DNA of 64,000 nt from Rhizoclosmatium globosum. Lineage: Eukaryota > Chytridiomycota > Chytridiomycetes > Chytridiales > Chytriomycetaceae. Where the stretch lies: positions 62,001 to 126,000 of the forward strand of contig MCGO01000019.1 in assembly GCA_002104985.1 (NCBI GenBank), in the 5' to 3' direction. A program made the translations under genes and the position numbers. The notes under the pieces are model-generated. The model worked only from the letters and a program-made list of their open reading frames with translations, searched no databases and was not told the origin of the DNA. This document shows positions 9,552-20,814 of this stretch, piece by piece; the stretch's first letter is position 1; every line of letters starts with the position of its first letter.

Positions 9552-12500
9552 TTATTTGGTTGCGCTCCAACGCATTCCGTCAGCAAAACTAACTTCCGCC
9601 ATGACACTAAGAAGAACTCTCCCCTTTGACACAAAGCAGCTTTTTTTCCCATTCGAATCAATATATTCTGTTGTTGCATCCAGTTGAGAACAAATATCGT
9701 GGACCTTCGAGGAAACCTGCATGTCCTGTCCACGTTTACTCAGTGCCTGCTTGATAAGCGACATAATTGTAACAAATTTCTTATACACAGATCTGTTAGA
9801 TCCAGACTGTCTCCACAGGGCTCCCCATTTCATCTCAACGGCTTTAAGAGGTGGTCGCAGTTTGTCACCAAACATGACTATTGTGTACACATCAAGGGAA
9901 GATTTTAGATGTTTAAGTCCCGGAAGGCTGATGGCTGAGGGCAGACTTGAGTCTGAGAAACCAGTGACGTCATCATAACTTCCTGAAAATACAATCATAT
10001 ACAGAGGACTAACTTGTAGTTGGCTGTCACATGCAAGCATAATATTTGAATCGGAGCTTTTTGCGTTTTGTGGTAATGCTACAATTGGCAACACAGTTGA
10101 CATTTCAACATCATTATCACTCAAGACAGAAGCCCCAGTTTTAAGTGTCTGCCCCATATGAAATGCAAGCGACTCTTTTACAAAGTCCTTGACAGACACT
10201 TTCAGTTCTTGAGTCATTTCTGAAAGTGATTCTTTCACTGTATGCCGAATCAGAGACGATATGGTCAATGAAGTCAATGGACTACATAAATCAGAAGATG
10301 ATCTAGTTGATAATGTGTCTTCAGATGCTGGTATTCTTGACTCAATGGTGGCTTTCGATAACTCTGACTGACACGACTGATTGAGGCGTGAAATAGGCGC
10401 AATCACTCGAGGAACTGGTCTCTGTTAAAGTTTTCAGTTAGCACATGAAGCTTACAAAGGCATCAGAAACTGTACCAAGGGTTCGTAGATTTGAAACACA
10501 TTTTTCACAACGTCTTGAAATTCAGGACCTACAAATCCCGGTGTGCGGACCAAATAATGGTCCTTGTCAATATATTTAAACACAATCCATCCAGCTACAC
10601 CAGGGTATAAAACTCTTGCGTATAAGTTGTAAGAGTCAACTACTCCCTTGAAAGAATCATTGTTTGCAAAATCAGGATGCCCTGAATCAATTTTTTCTTT
10701 GAGCAGGGCAACTGACTTCAATTGCAATCCTTTCTCAATAAGCTTTCGAGGAACAGTAACTTTCATCCATTGAGGGTCGTGCTTCTCTTCAGCAAAGAAA
10801 CCCGACAACCCAAGAAGAACTTTGTGCGTCAAATTGGAATAATAATGTGTATCAACTGTGTCCTTTGTCTTCTTGACTTTCCCATTTGTATCAGGAGAAT
10901 CTTGCCATCCAATTCTTTTGGCCTCGTCAAGGGGAACACCCTTCACAACACAACGATCAACAATTTCATGCCGTGAGCGGTGAAGAACCAAATGCTTATT
11001 ATATACACCAACTGCTATATGGCAGTCTCTCATGGCTTCACGTTGTGTGGAGTCTGCAATTTCAGATGTTGCGGAGTTTCCTTGGAAAAGTTTGTAGTTC
11101 ATACTGGCCTCGTATCCTGTCAAAACTATATAAGATATGATTTGTGCTTGTTTTTACTAACCTTTGTGGAATGGAGGCTCTTCTTGTTGGAAGACATTGT
11201 ACTGTAGATATTTCATGACTGCTACAGCTACTATTGTGCACCGTCCTGGATCTTTATGGGGTGCAAGATCAAGATACTGCTTGTTATTTGCACCAACGGT
11301 TGCGAATAAGTGAGTGTTCTTGGAATGAGAAACAGCAACGCAAAGAACTTCAACTTTGTGGGTCTGATTGGCATAGCTCAGGTCTCGGAATCGTGTACCA
11401 ATATTAATGTCATTTGCTTCACGAAGCTGGTGTGATCGGCCTCCTGTCATATTTAGTCCATTATCGGTGGCCAGTGCTCGGTATGGGCCTACACCCAGCA
11501 TGCCAGAGTTTAAGTACCAAGCAACAATACGTTTCATGTCGTCATCATTGAGACTTTCAAGATGTTTGCCCTTCTGCACGTCACGATCTCGCTCCGTGAA
11601 GTACTTGGCAGAGTCTCGATTGATTTGTGCCACAGCATCGATAACTCCGCGGGGATTCTCATCAAGCAAACCATCATACAGGCAGTTATAAACTCGAAGT
11701 AAGAAGCAAAAAGCAGTTTTTGGCATATCTGCAGATGTTGCCTTGTGGCCTAAGGCTCCATCATCGACATATTTGCCGCGATTATTCTTTTTGGGTAAGC
11801 GAGCCCACTTTTCCAAGAATGCAATACCTTATGAAGGTTAGAAAGATAGAGTTTAATACCAACTTACCATGGAACTCAGTAGGCTTCACAAGGTAGTCCT
11901 TCATTGCTGCGAAGCGGCTGGTAACCTCTTTCAAGCGTATTGATGCCATCTTGAATAGAAACCATGTTGAATGTGGAGCTTCCTCATCTTCGTGCAATGT
12001 CTCAAGAAGAAACCCTTCATTGTCTAACTCAACAGTGTCAAAAACGTTCAAAAATTCAAGTTTGGCTGTTTCGAAGTGTTGACGTTCCCCTGCCAACTCT
12101 TTTTGGATGTCCTCCAAAACCATTTCCATAATTTCCCCATAAAGTGCTAAGCAACGTTGATATCCTTGATAGTTTGATTGTTTGTGAGAATCAGACAGCA
12201 TTTCGTAACAAAAGCCAGCAAGGCTATGCAATTTTGAGCTTTCCAAGGGCGTGAATACATGTTGTGCTCCTTTTGCGATGAGCCTTGCAAAGAGCCCTTT
12301 GTAGCAGCCAATACCATGAAAAAAGTCAATCACCGTGTGCAGATTTTCCTTCACTTTTACAACAGGCACCTGCTTTAAAACGTGCTCATGTTGATCTTCT
12401 CGAGTTTTCCACCGATTTCGTCTTCAACTTGGTCTGCCTTTGGTCTTGGAGTGATTGGTGGATTGCCTCCAAATATTTGGTAAGAGTGACGTGACGGGCG

Positions 12501-13692
12501 TTGAATAAGCTTTACAGGGAGTATTCCAGCCTCTTTCTTCGCCTTAGCGGCAGCCTTATACTGTATTCTTTTGATGGTGCTGGCTCGATCTGATGAGATC
12601 AAGTCAGGGATTGAAAAATCCACATCACTTGCATCTGGAGCCACTCGAATGACATCAATGAAATCAGTTGCCTCCTTGGTTGTTTCATGTCCTTTCTTTG
12701 CTGAATCTGTAGTAACAGGAGCAAGTGCTATGGCATCCAGGTAAGGTAAGGCCTTATTGTTCATGGAGCGATTGTTTGGTGCTGAATAAGGAGCAACTCG
12801 GTGCACTGGTTTGCGTTGCTGTGATATTGGACCTCCGGCTTTTCGTTTAGGGTTGGGAGTTCCTTGTTCTGATGGACGTTGAGATATAAGTGCAGTTCTT
12901 CCAGCCATTGGTTGAACTATTGGAATGCCTTTCCTGGAGGGAGGTTGAGGCAACATGATTGGTTTGGCCATGGGCCTTGCAATAGGAGTCCCAGGCCGGG
13001 AGGGAGGTTGAGGGAAGGGAACCCCATTACCATTGATAGCACTGGCAACCACTGCAGAGTGTGCAGGAGTAGACGTTGAGGCAAAAACATGAGCCACGTC
13101 ATCAAATCTTGCCCTCTTAGCTTTGGATTCTATCAAGAGGAAATGATCCATGTTAGAAATCACTGAGATGCTGGTTTTATAGGGACAATGACCAATGACC
13201 CACCTGTTGTCATGAAAAATTCTGAATGGTGTGTAATTGGTGTGTTTATAGCCCTAAATTGTGGCTTCTTGTCTTTAATGTCATCTTCAAACTTGGGAAG
13301 GTCCAATTCCATAGAACAGTCCTCCAGCTGTTTCCTCAGGGAGGGATATAGCTTAGCCACAGATGTAGTACACTGAACCTGAAAATCATTATGTTTGATG
13401 TGTGTTTCTTTGGCTGAGCAATTGTCTGTCAGGATACAGCCTGATTCAAGAGCTAATTGATCTTTACAGTACCCGCAATTTCTTGAGATCTGATCTCTTT
13501 GTTTTGAGTTTGAATCTTGGAAAATACGTTGTCTAGTTGTTGATTTAGTATTGGCATCCAACTCTCATTAACCTCACACACAGGCCCCAGCGCCAGCGTC
13601 ACAATTGTTGCAGCCAGCAGTATTAAATTGCGCAGCAACCACAGGAGCAGGTGCCTCTCGAATATGTTGTGTTGATGGAAAATGAGAGAGCA
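9552..13692 (-). CDS. Crypton-type tyrosine recombinase with GCR1_C domain (element gene 4)
   Basis: Exons on the minus strand at about 13129-12410, 12409-11868, 11827-11162, 11125-10456 and 10419-9552 join into a long protein. Upstream exons to about 13.69 kb are uncertain. The N-terminal part is basic and Pro-rich. The catalytic domain matches the NDC10_II/Crypton recombinase layout: box I arginine in MTGGRSHQLRE, lysine in SHSKNTH, HxxR in LHRSRHE, RIGW, and nucleophile tyrosine in DTHYYSNL, then YLVRTPGFVGPEFQ...IYEP at the domain end. The last exon has a GCR1_C-type DNA-binding module (RPPLKAVEMKWGALWRQ, then SNRSVYKKF). One frame change near 12410 is likely an indel. Role: excision and integration of the element by strand exchange. 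Confidence 0.75.
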
Positions 13693-14135
13693 TCCTGTCT
13701 GTTGCTGAATTGTCAATCTCAAAAGAAGTCTATAGCCCCAAACAAAGAGAGTCGGGAATTGAAATATTAAAATGATGATGCAAAGAAAGCTAGGCTAGAC
13801 AGTTGCGGCGGAGGCTCGAGGCGGTCGTGCGCCGGCAGGCCTGGACTTGTCCAGCCCGAAGGGGCACTGAGCCGAGTGGCCGACAGAGCGCCGACGCACA
13901 GATTAAGCAAAGCAAGGTCACAATTTGTCTTTCAGCTAAGCCGGTAGGCGAGCTCTCCTTCCCCTGCGAGCGCGTGAGGGACGAACGCTGGAGCCCCTGT
14001 CCTAATGCGAAGCCCCTCTCTCCCTAAAGACAATGAAGAGGGGGTCTGGGGGAATTCCTCCCCCAGCTTGAATGTTGGTAGTATTAAGGTATTAAGGTGG
14101 GGGTAGAAATTTGTTGTCTTGATTGTCTGTAAATC
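13693..14135. other. GC-rich right subterminal DNA with hairpin
   Basis: From about 13800 to 14070 the sequence becomes much richer in GC than its surroundings. A perfect stem CTGGGGGA / TCCCCCAG lies at 14046-14066 with a five-base loop. No credible coding frame. It may be a recombinase or host-factor binding region of the element, or an unrelated older insertion. Confidence 0.45.
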
Positions 14136-14322
14136 AAAAGCTAGAAAGCTAGAAAGCTAGAAAGCTAGAAAGCTAGAAAACTAGAAGGCTAGAAAACTAG
14201 AAAGCTAGAATCCTAGAATCCTAGAGAGCTAGAACCTTAGATTCCTAGAAGGCTGGAAGACTAGAAGGCTAGAAGGCTGGAAGGCTAGAAAGCTAGAAAG
14301 CTAGAAAGCTAGAATCCTAGAA
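14136..14322. repeat. Octamer tandem repeat (GCTAGAAA)n
   Basis: About 190 bp of an 8-base unit GCTAGAAA with variants such as CCTAGAAT, GCTGGAAG and ACTAGAAA. Exact copies cluster at both ends and diverged ones in the middle. It lies just inside the right inverted motif of the element. Confidence 0.9.
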
Positions 14323-14413
14323 GGTAGATAGTTGGGAACAGAACTTTGACGAAAACATGGATAATATTAGCCTAAATACGTAGCCCGGTCTTAACTCAAA
14401 AGGCGTACCCCCA

Positions 14414-14434
14414 GCCCGGTCTTGGCCCGGTTTG
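14414..14434. repeat. Right terminal inverted motif of composite element
   Basis: CCCGGTCTTGGCCCGGTTTG is the imperfect inverse of the motif at 4431-4453. Another AGCCCGGTCTT copy lies at 14382, so this edge carries three CCCGGT blocks. The next gene starts 85 bp further on. Confidence 0.5.
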
Positions 14435-14519
14435 CAGCCCGCAAGTGGGAGTCGACGTTAAAGAACCCAAGTCGCAAGTCCAACAAATCCACGCAATAAA
14501 ACCCCAATAAAACAAAACA

Positions 14520-16571
14520 ATGTCCGAACTCACTTCATCGCTCGGACACCTCGGACTCACCGTGTCCGAATCGCAGGTTGAGTGGCTTCTTCGCGGCTTT
14601 TGCGGCGGCGAGGCAGAGGCGTTTCTTTGGTGGCTCGGTGGCGGCGCCTTTTCAGGAAGCCGAAGAGAACTTGAAGGATTCGAAGTGCTCGGCGAGGGCG
14701 AAGCGGATGCGTGAGTTTGTTGCTCGTTTTAGAGTTGCTTTAGAAAGTATCGTTGAAATAGATTGGTTCAATTAGTGTGCGTGAATTGAGGGAGGCAAAG
14801 AAGGTGCGTGGTTGTTTAGTTGTTTAGTGGTGCTTGGACTCATACTACTATGCACTTAGTGGGATGCACTCGCCCAGGCTGCTTCGCTTTCATCATCTAT
14901 GGCGGATCCGAATGATGTCGAGTCAATCAGCGACATCGAGGCTGAAATCAACGACCTCGAACTCCAACTAAACCAACTCAACGAATACTTGGCTGTTTTG
15001 GACAAACAGGAATCAAGTCTTCTGTAAACATCTACTTATCTACTAGATTTATGTCTATTCGCTAATCCAATGCCACCCAGAGAAACCAAGAATTGGATCA
15101 ACGAGGAATCACTCGCTGCCATCGAATCAGATTCTTCTGTTTCCGATTCCCTACTCAAACAATCTTCAGTCCTCGAAAATGTTTCTCTGAAGCTCGATGT
15201 GTCTATGTCTCAAGTTTGCGATAAAGTCGGCCAACTCGTCCAATCTTTGGATTCTTTCACTGAATCACCCTCATTTCTTTTTCAATGTCGCGATGACCTT
15301 GATGCGTTTTTAAAGGCGGAGGAAAGACTCGGAGAGGAAATCTTACATTCTTACGAGTCTCTTCAAGGTGAATACTTATTCAAACGGCCACCTAACTAAA
15401 CGAAAATCCACCAGCTCCAACATCAAATTCCGACCGCGACGCGTTAGAATACGAATTGGCTCGCTTAACCGAACTGTAACTCAACCCCCTCACCCCAAGT
15501 TTCCAAAATCAAATGCCAACCACTAACCTCATAATAACAGACACGCCTTAACATCAAAAGAACACTGTAACACACTCCTAGCCTCCACATTCTCAACAAC
15601 AAAACTCACCACCCTCCAATCCCTCTCCACACCCCTGCCCTCCCCTCCTCCCAAACCCACCAAAAATCCTCCACAAAACAACTCCTAAAATCATCCCACG
15701 CCATGTCCTCAACCCTCCAAAAAACCCTCACAGAAACCCTCCCCGCTCTCTGGACACACGCATCCACGCAAAAGACACTCCCAATACACACGCACACCCT
15801 CACCTCAAAAACCACGCGGTCTCAGAACACGGTGGAGGTGTTGGATAAGCTTAGCGCGGTTCTGTTGGGCATGCAGGCTCGTCTTCAAGGGACTGCGATT
15901 GCGTTTGAGGTTGAATCTGTGGCGCTTGTGAAGCGGGCTGGGTATGTTGTTGATGCGTTGTATGGGGATTTGAAGGGTCGCGGGGATGGGTTGTGGGGAG
16001 GGAGGGGTGGTACCGACAGGTGAAGGAGGGGCAAGGGGTTTTGGGTATGACTCGTGGGGTGTTGGATTCGAGGGATTTGAGGGTTCAGAAGATTTTGGTG
16101 GGGTTAAAGGTTGTGGAGGGGAGTAGTGGTGGTGGCTTGGAAGGAGGAATTAGTGGTGCGGTTGTGTATCGGTCTTTGGATGGGGTTTTGGAGGTTGCTA
16201 GGAGAGTTGTTGGAGAGTGGAGGGAGGCGGAAGAGGGAGTAAAGAAGGGGAGAGGAGAAAGTGTTGGTGAAATGTAAGTACCTGAGGTTCTCGAGAGAGA
16301 ATATAGACTGATTCTCGTTACTAGGAAAGAAGCTGTTGATGCTCTTGCACAAGTTCTTGAACGATACTCTGTCACGAATGATTTGATTCATGCTCCAAAG
16401 GTCTAGGTTTCATTTAAATGAATCTAAGTACTGATAAATTGTAAATAGGAGCTATACGATCTGGAAGTCAAGCTAAGAGACACAGCGAACGAGTTACAGC
16501 CGCTTCTAAGAGCTGGCGCGCGTGACGTTGATACTGTGCATCGGATGGTGGAAAGCATAGCTAGTCGTTGA
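14520..16571 (+). CDS. HAUS augmin-like complex subunit 3 homolog
   Basis: Exons near 14520-14710, 14776-14803, 14860-15023, 15081-15367, 15408-15477, 15542-16273, 16323-16402 and 16449-16571. The start MSELTSSLGHLGL...WLLRGF...FLWWLGGG...RELEGF resembles the N-terminus of HAUS3 (start helix, FxWF-like pair, E-L-x-x-F). A coiled coil SDIEAEINDLELQLNQLNEY follows, then the PSFLFQCRDDLDAFLKAEER segment that corresponds to the conserved HAUS3 middle region. HAUS3 is part of the augmin complex that recruits gamma-tubulin to existing microtubules in the spindle. Two frame changes, at an A-run near 15663 and a G-rich run near 16005, look like consensus indels. The family call is from pattern and length, moderately sure. 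Confidence 0.6.
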
Positions 16572-16762
16572 CGGGAACGAGAAATTACGAGCGTTTACGG
16601 ATATTTGTGAAGCTCGATGGATACTATTCAAATAAATCAGAGTATACCATGTTTGACAAAGAAGTCATGGGAAAGGAGAAGTTAAGTTTGAAGGGATTGA
16701 GGTGCAACGTGTCTATATGGTTGATTCCAAAATATGCACTTCATTCCTTTTAACTGTACTTA

Positions 16763-18998
16763 TTATCTACCACACTTGGTTAGGATACACTCCATCCCCA
16801 TCCTCCAACCCTTCATCTTCATTAATCTCATCAAACCCTCGTTTACTCCAACACCACTACTGCCGCTTCCTGAACCTCCAACACCATTCGATGTCCCTTC
16901 ACCACCACTACTACCCAAAGGAACACAATTCACCCTCTTCCCTTCCTCCCACGCCTGTTCATGCCTCCTCAACACATCTCGTCGCGCAAACCCCTTCCCA
17001 CATCGCTTACACGAAAACGGACGCGCAGTAGAATGGGTATACGAATGTCGTTTCAGATCTGCATAAAATACCGTAAGTATACAGATTCAAAAAAAAAGAT
17101 ATGTTTTAAAAAAGGTGCTCACCATGAGACCGCGAGAACGTCTGATCACATCCAGGATGGTTACACTTCAACGCCAGTTTCGGTGGAACGCCAGGTATTC
17201 CACCCACTTCCCCCCCTGCTCAGCCCCATGCCCATGCACCTCAGCTACAGACGCTACCAACGGTGCACCGCCAGCCTGTACCAACCCCGGCAATCCAACG
17301 CCCAAAGAACCACTCGTGGAAACAACGCCCGGCACAGACATATTATGCGCAGCAATCATATGAGACGTGAGCGAGTCTTGCAGCTTGAATGATTTCTTGC
17401 AGTCTGTGATTGGACAACGGATCGTGTGTTGTTGTGATCCGGTTGTTGCAGCAGGGTACCATGGTGGGGATGGAGTGGAGGTTGTTGTTGGTTCTGCGTT
17501 GTGTGGGATGTGGATAACGCGGAGGCGGTGAGTTGATTGGATGTGGATTTGCGGGGTGCAGGCCAGAATGGGGGAGGTTTTGGGGATGTTTGGGAGGCGG
17601 GGTTGTGGAGGGTTGTAGGAGGTGTGGGTGAGTTTGTTGAGGAAGTTGAGATGGAGAGTTTTGAGTGTGGACGGTGGATGGTGGTGGATGGTTCTGATGG
17701 TGTTGAGTTTAGGCGGATGTTGTGGGGCGTTGGGGGAGAGGATTCGCCGCTGTATGGGGATTCTGGGTGGGTTACTGATGTGAGTGGGGATGGGACTTGT
17801 GGCTTTGTTGCACTAAGGCGAGAGATTTGCGTGTGTTGGATAGGTGGAGTGTAGGGTCGTGAGAATTGTTGTTGTTGTTGGTATGATGAAGATGGTGTTA
17901 CGATTTGACCAAACATATTGACGAATTGAAATTGAGGTTCTTCTTGCTGGAATTGTTGCTGTTGTTTTTCAAGAAGGGAATGGAATGCATCAAAGGATCC
18001 GATTGCCCCTTCCATGTTTGAAACAGAGGATGTAAGCATTGATGTAAAGTCGGAAGCTGTGGCGGGAGTAGAAAGGCTTCGATCCAGTACTGGAATGTTT
18101 GATGATGATGGCTTATCATGAATGTTGTTGATTGTATCCATAAAAGTACCCAGGACATAGTCAACGGCAGGATCGGCACTTGTCAGGGTGGTTTAACGAA
18201 TTCAAAAGACGGGAGACAGGTGTCAACATTGTCGGACTTTGAGGCGCAGTAGAGAGCGTCAAGTTTGTATTGATTGATGGTGGGGCTGGTTTTTTGGCCG
18301 ATGTTGTTGAATTTGTCTCGGCAAGAGAGGCAATATTCTGGAAATTGGAGTGAGCGTCGATGAAGAATCTGGTTGACTGCTATCGCCATTTGTAACGAGT
18401 GGGGCTGTAGAGATTCGCAATCCGGAGGTGGAATATTAAAGTTTGTAATTGGTGGAGTTCCCGACACAGTGACAACATGGTTCCGGTTTGGCAGTGTTCC
18501 GTCGAATGAAAAGATTGATCGCGCGGCAGTTGTTGGAGAAATCGCAGATCCAGGAGGAGCAGGAGACTTGAGGAGCATTACATCTCTGTTTTCAGGGACC
18601 TTTTCTGCATTTGTAATCAGATTGGTGGAATTGGATAATGTCTTCCTGAAGCACTCCGTTTCACCGCCATTTTCATAGGACGAGTTGGCGGAGGAACAGG
18701 GGAGGGTGGGCGTAGCTGGATCTCTGGTAGAGTGTCGGAGAGAAGTGATCCTGGAGAAGCCTGGAGCATTGAAAGTACATGTTAGAAATGAGTCGAGGAA
18801 TTAAAGCGATGTGTTTCTGCACCATTTGTTGAGTTGTGCCAGGTCCAATCGAAGAAGGCAGGTTAATTGGTTGAGCAAGCAGCAGATCAGCACTGGTCAT
18901 TCCATCCATTTTAGCATGTAGATTGGAGACAAGGGCAGACATGCTCTGTTCAATGCGGAGGAAGACGGAGAAGGTGGAACGGTATCGTAAGGACTCAT
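16763..18998 (-). CDS. C2H2 zinc-finger transcription factor
   Basis: Probably one gene from ATG 18998 to stop 16763. The N-terminal half is Ser/Pro/Gln-rich with polyQ stretches, as in activation regions. C-terminal fingers: [13 protein letters not shown]...HMIAAH near 17.38 kb, [19 protein letters not shown] split by an intron at about 17126-17058, and [21 protein letters not shown]. The last two resemble the paired fingers of fungal stress and calcium-responsive regulators (Msn2, Crz1, Azf1 type). Finger 3 lacks the fourth ligand (W in place of H). Frame changes near 18190 (CCC run), 17475 and in the first exon region are single-base. An alternative is two adjacent genes split at 18183. 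Likely a nuclear DNA-binding regulator; targets unknown. Confidence 0.7.
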
Positions 18999-19244
18999 TT
19001 GATCAGATTGATTGTTTCAGGTGGAGCAAGTGCAAGTGCAAGTGAGTGTACTAGTACTAGTGCTAGCTGGCAGGTACTTGGTTCGTGAAGGTGCTACACC
19101 ACTAAGACAATTAGGGTACTCGTTGGTGGAATGGGTCCAAGCGGCAAAGGTTGAAAGCGGCAGAGGCGGCAGAGGCGGCAGTATCTTCCACTGAAAACAA
19201 TAACCTAAAAAGTAAACCCTGACTCAAAACCACATCTGAATCAA

Positions 19245-20814
19245 ATGGCAACGTCCCCAATCGTTCTCCAATCTTCAATTCGAAGTTTCCGCCCAATTCA
19301 GAGCCAATTACCTTCATTAAACCCACCTTCTCCACCTACTTCAGTGACAACAAGGCCCCAGTCGCACAGGCTTCTCCCGCAAGTCGTTCTCGATGAACGA
19401 AGTCCTTTACTCGGAAGAATCAGAGACGACGACGGATCGGGAACCATCTGGGACGAGCTGTACAGCCTCGTTCCAATCATCGTTGTTTTGCTGAGTCTTG
19501 TGGGCCTTGGATTCGTCCTTGGAGCCCTGAGCAACTCAAATACTGATAAAGAAGTGTTTGTCGGTGGATCGCAGACACACTTGTTGGCACTGGATACTCG
19601 CGATTACGAAGAGATTCAAGTCAATGCCTCGTTTCTATTCTTGGATTCAACTCGGATACTAGGGCCGCTTTATCGGTCGAATGGGATACCTTCGAAGGTG
19701 GATAGTGGAGATGGCGATGGTGGGATGGCCAAGCATCTGCCAGAACATGAGGAAACTCGTATTCACGTCTTTTATGGGGCTCCACCTCCAGTTATTCTTG
19801 CTGCTTCCACGATAACCCGGAACGTATCAATACCCATAAGCAGCAGCGATAAAGCACATACATTCTCGGCGTTCCGATATGAACTTATCGCTGGGTCTGT
19901 CATCAACTTGAGCTGGGATTCAGTGGGGAAGGTGCTCCTGAATTCTTGATTCTGAGGAGTAAAGAAGCTTTCGATATGTGGTTTGTACTCAGATCTCTCG
20001 TCATTTGATGTCTAATGAGTTGGAATTGCAGGATGGACGACACGTTCCCACCTCCAACACATCGAGTTCACGAAGAATCCGTTCAGCAAAACTCCTCCTT
20101 CAGCCACACAATAACGAAAACCGACGTTTATTACTTACTCTTTACTGTCCCCTCCTACTTTTGGCCACCCTGCAATGCAACCATCAACCTTCAAATGAAG
20201 TTTACTCTCGCAGAATACGACCTAACCCCTGCACTGCCCTCCATATACACTATACCCAATCACGTAACTACACCACCCTATATACCTGTACTATACCCCT
20301 AGAAAACACCACAGCAACCACCCCACCAACAACCCCATGCACATTCCAACTCCCCCCTCCCCGATACATCCAAAAAGTATACCTCCTAATAACAGCCCCA
20401 CAAACAAATCCCTCAACCTTCGGCGGCTCCGGCCTCAAAACCGACACCGAGCACGGAACACTCGACCCGAAAACCGTTCTCCTCACATACAAATTAACCC
20501 CAAACCCGTCTGCGCCGTCACCCTTCACGTCCCTCCTATACGCTGTTCTTGATATATTCGGGTTGAGTGTGGGACTTGCGCTGGGGTTGTTTGGGGTCGC
20601 GTATTGGGTTGGGTTAGGGGTGAGGAAGGTGTTGGTTTGGTGGGGGTATGATGAAGTTAGAGATGGGGAGTGTGGATGTGAGGAGGATGAGGAGGCGTTG
20701 CCTGAGTATACGCCTGTTGATTCCACTGTAATGGTGGTGAACGGTGGGAGTGATAGGTCGTTGTTGCCGCCTGGGTATACTAGTTTGGATGCGTTGACTG
20801 TGAGGAGTGAATAA
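19245..20814 (+). CDS. Two-TM protein with extracytosolic beta-domain, copy A
   Basis: Cytosolic Ser/Pro-rich tail with an RSPLLG motif, then a TM segment LVPIIVVLLSLVGLGFVLGA, a ~350-residue region with N-glycosylation sites (NASF, NVSI, NLSW) and strands such as DVYYLLFTVPSYFWPP, then a second TM at LFGLSVGLALGLFGVAYW-like positions, and an acidic cytosolic tail ending LPPGYTSLDALTVRSE. Family not recognised; the layout recalls two-TM APD-type proteins of plants, but no RING finger is seen. It is a paralog of the gene at 29654. Frame changes near 19948, 20290 and in between need correction; an intron near 19990-20030 is likely. Probably a membrane protein of the secretory pathway. Confidence 0.65.

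Larger units (their letters stand above)
4431..14434. mobile_element. Candidate composite Crypton-like element (~10 kb)
   Basis: A block of four gene units bounded by short imperfect inverted motifs: plus-strand DUF3987 protein, TET/JBP-like dioxygenase and possible cysteine protease, and a minus-strand Crypton-type tyrosine recombinase with a GCR1_C domain. The two sets converge at about 9.2-9.55 kb. GC-rich and octamer-repeat DNA lies inside the right edge. The seen facts are the genes and the inverted motifs; that they form one transposing unit is inference. Cryptons are usually described as short elements encoding little beyond the recombinase, so this cargo would be unusual. The left edge lies just upstream of a tRNA gene. 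The boundaries are the least certain part. Confidence 0.55.

Noticed and set aside
14046..14066. Helitron 3' hairpin
   Set aside because: No CTRR end follows at the right distance and no Rep/helicase gene is present.
4431..14434. KDZ (Zisupton/Kyakuja/Dileera) transposon, suggested by the TET/JBP-like gene and protease-like gene
   Set aside because: No RNase H-fold KDZ transposase is seen; the recombinase has tyrosine-recombinase catalytic residues instead.
4431..14434. Polinton-like virus or virophage
   Set aside because: No protein-primed polymerase, capsid proteins or packaging ATPase were found; one possible protease is not enough.
4431..14434. Starship giant element
   Set aside because: Size is small, the recombinase is not at one end as a captain, and it carries GCR1_C rather than the DUF3435 arrangement, as far as I can see.
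16085..16391. Minus-strand open frames inside the HAUS3-like gene
   Set aside because: Low-complexity Ser/Pro/Thr frames antisense to a G-rich coding exon; the plus frame matches the family.
19012..19194. 60-codon frame upstream of the two-TM gene
   Set aside because: Built from GT-rich near-repeats between two divergent starts; no conserved features.
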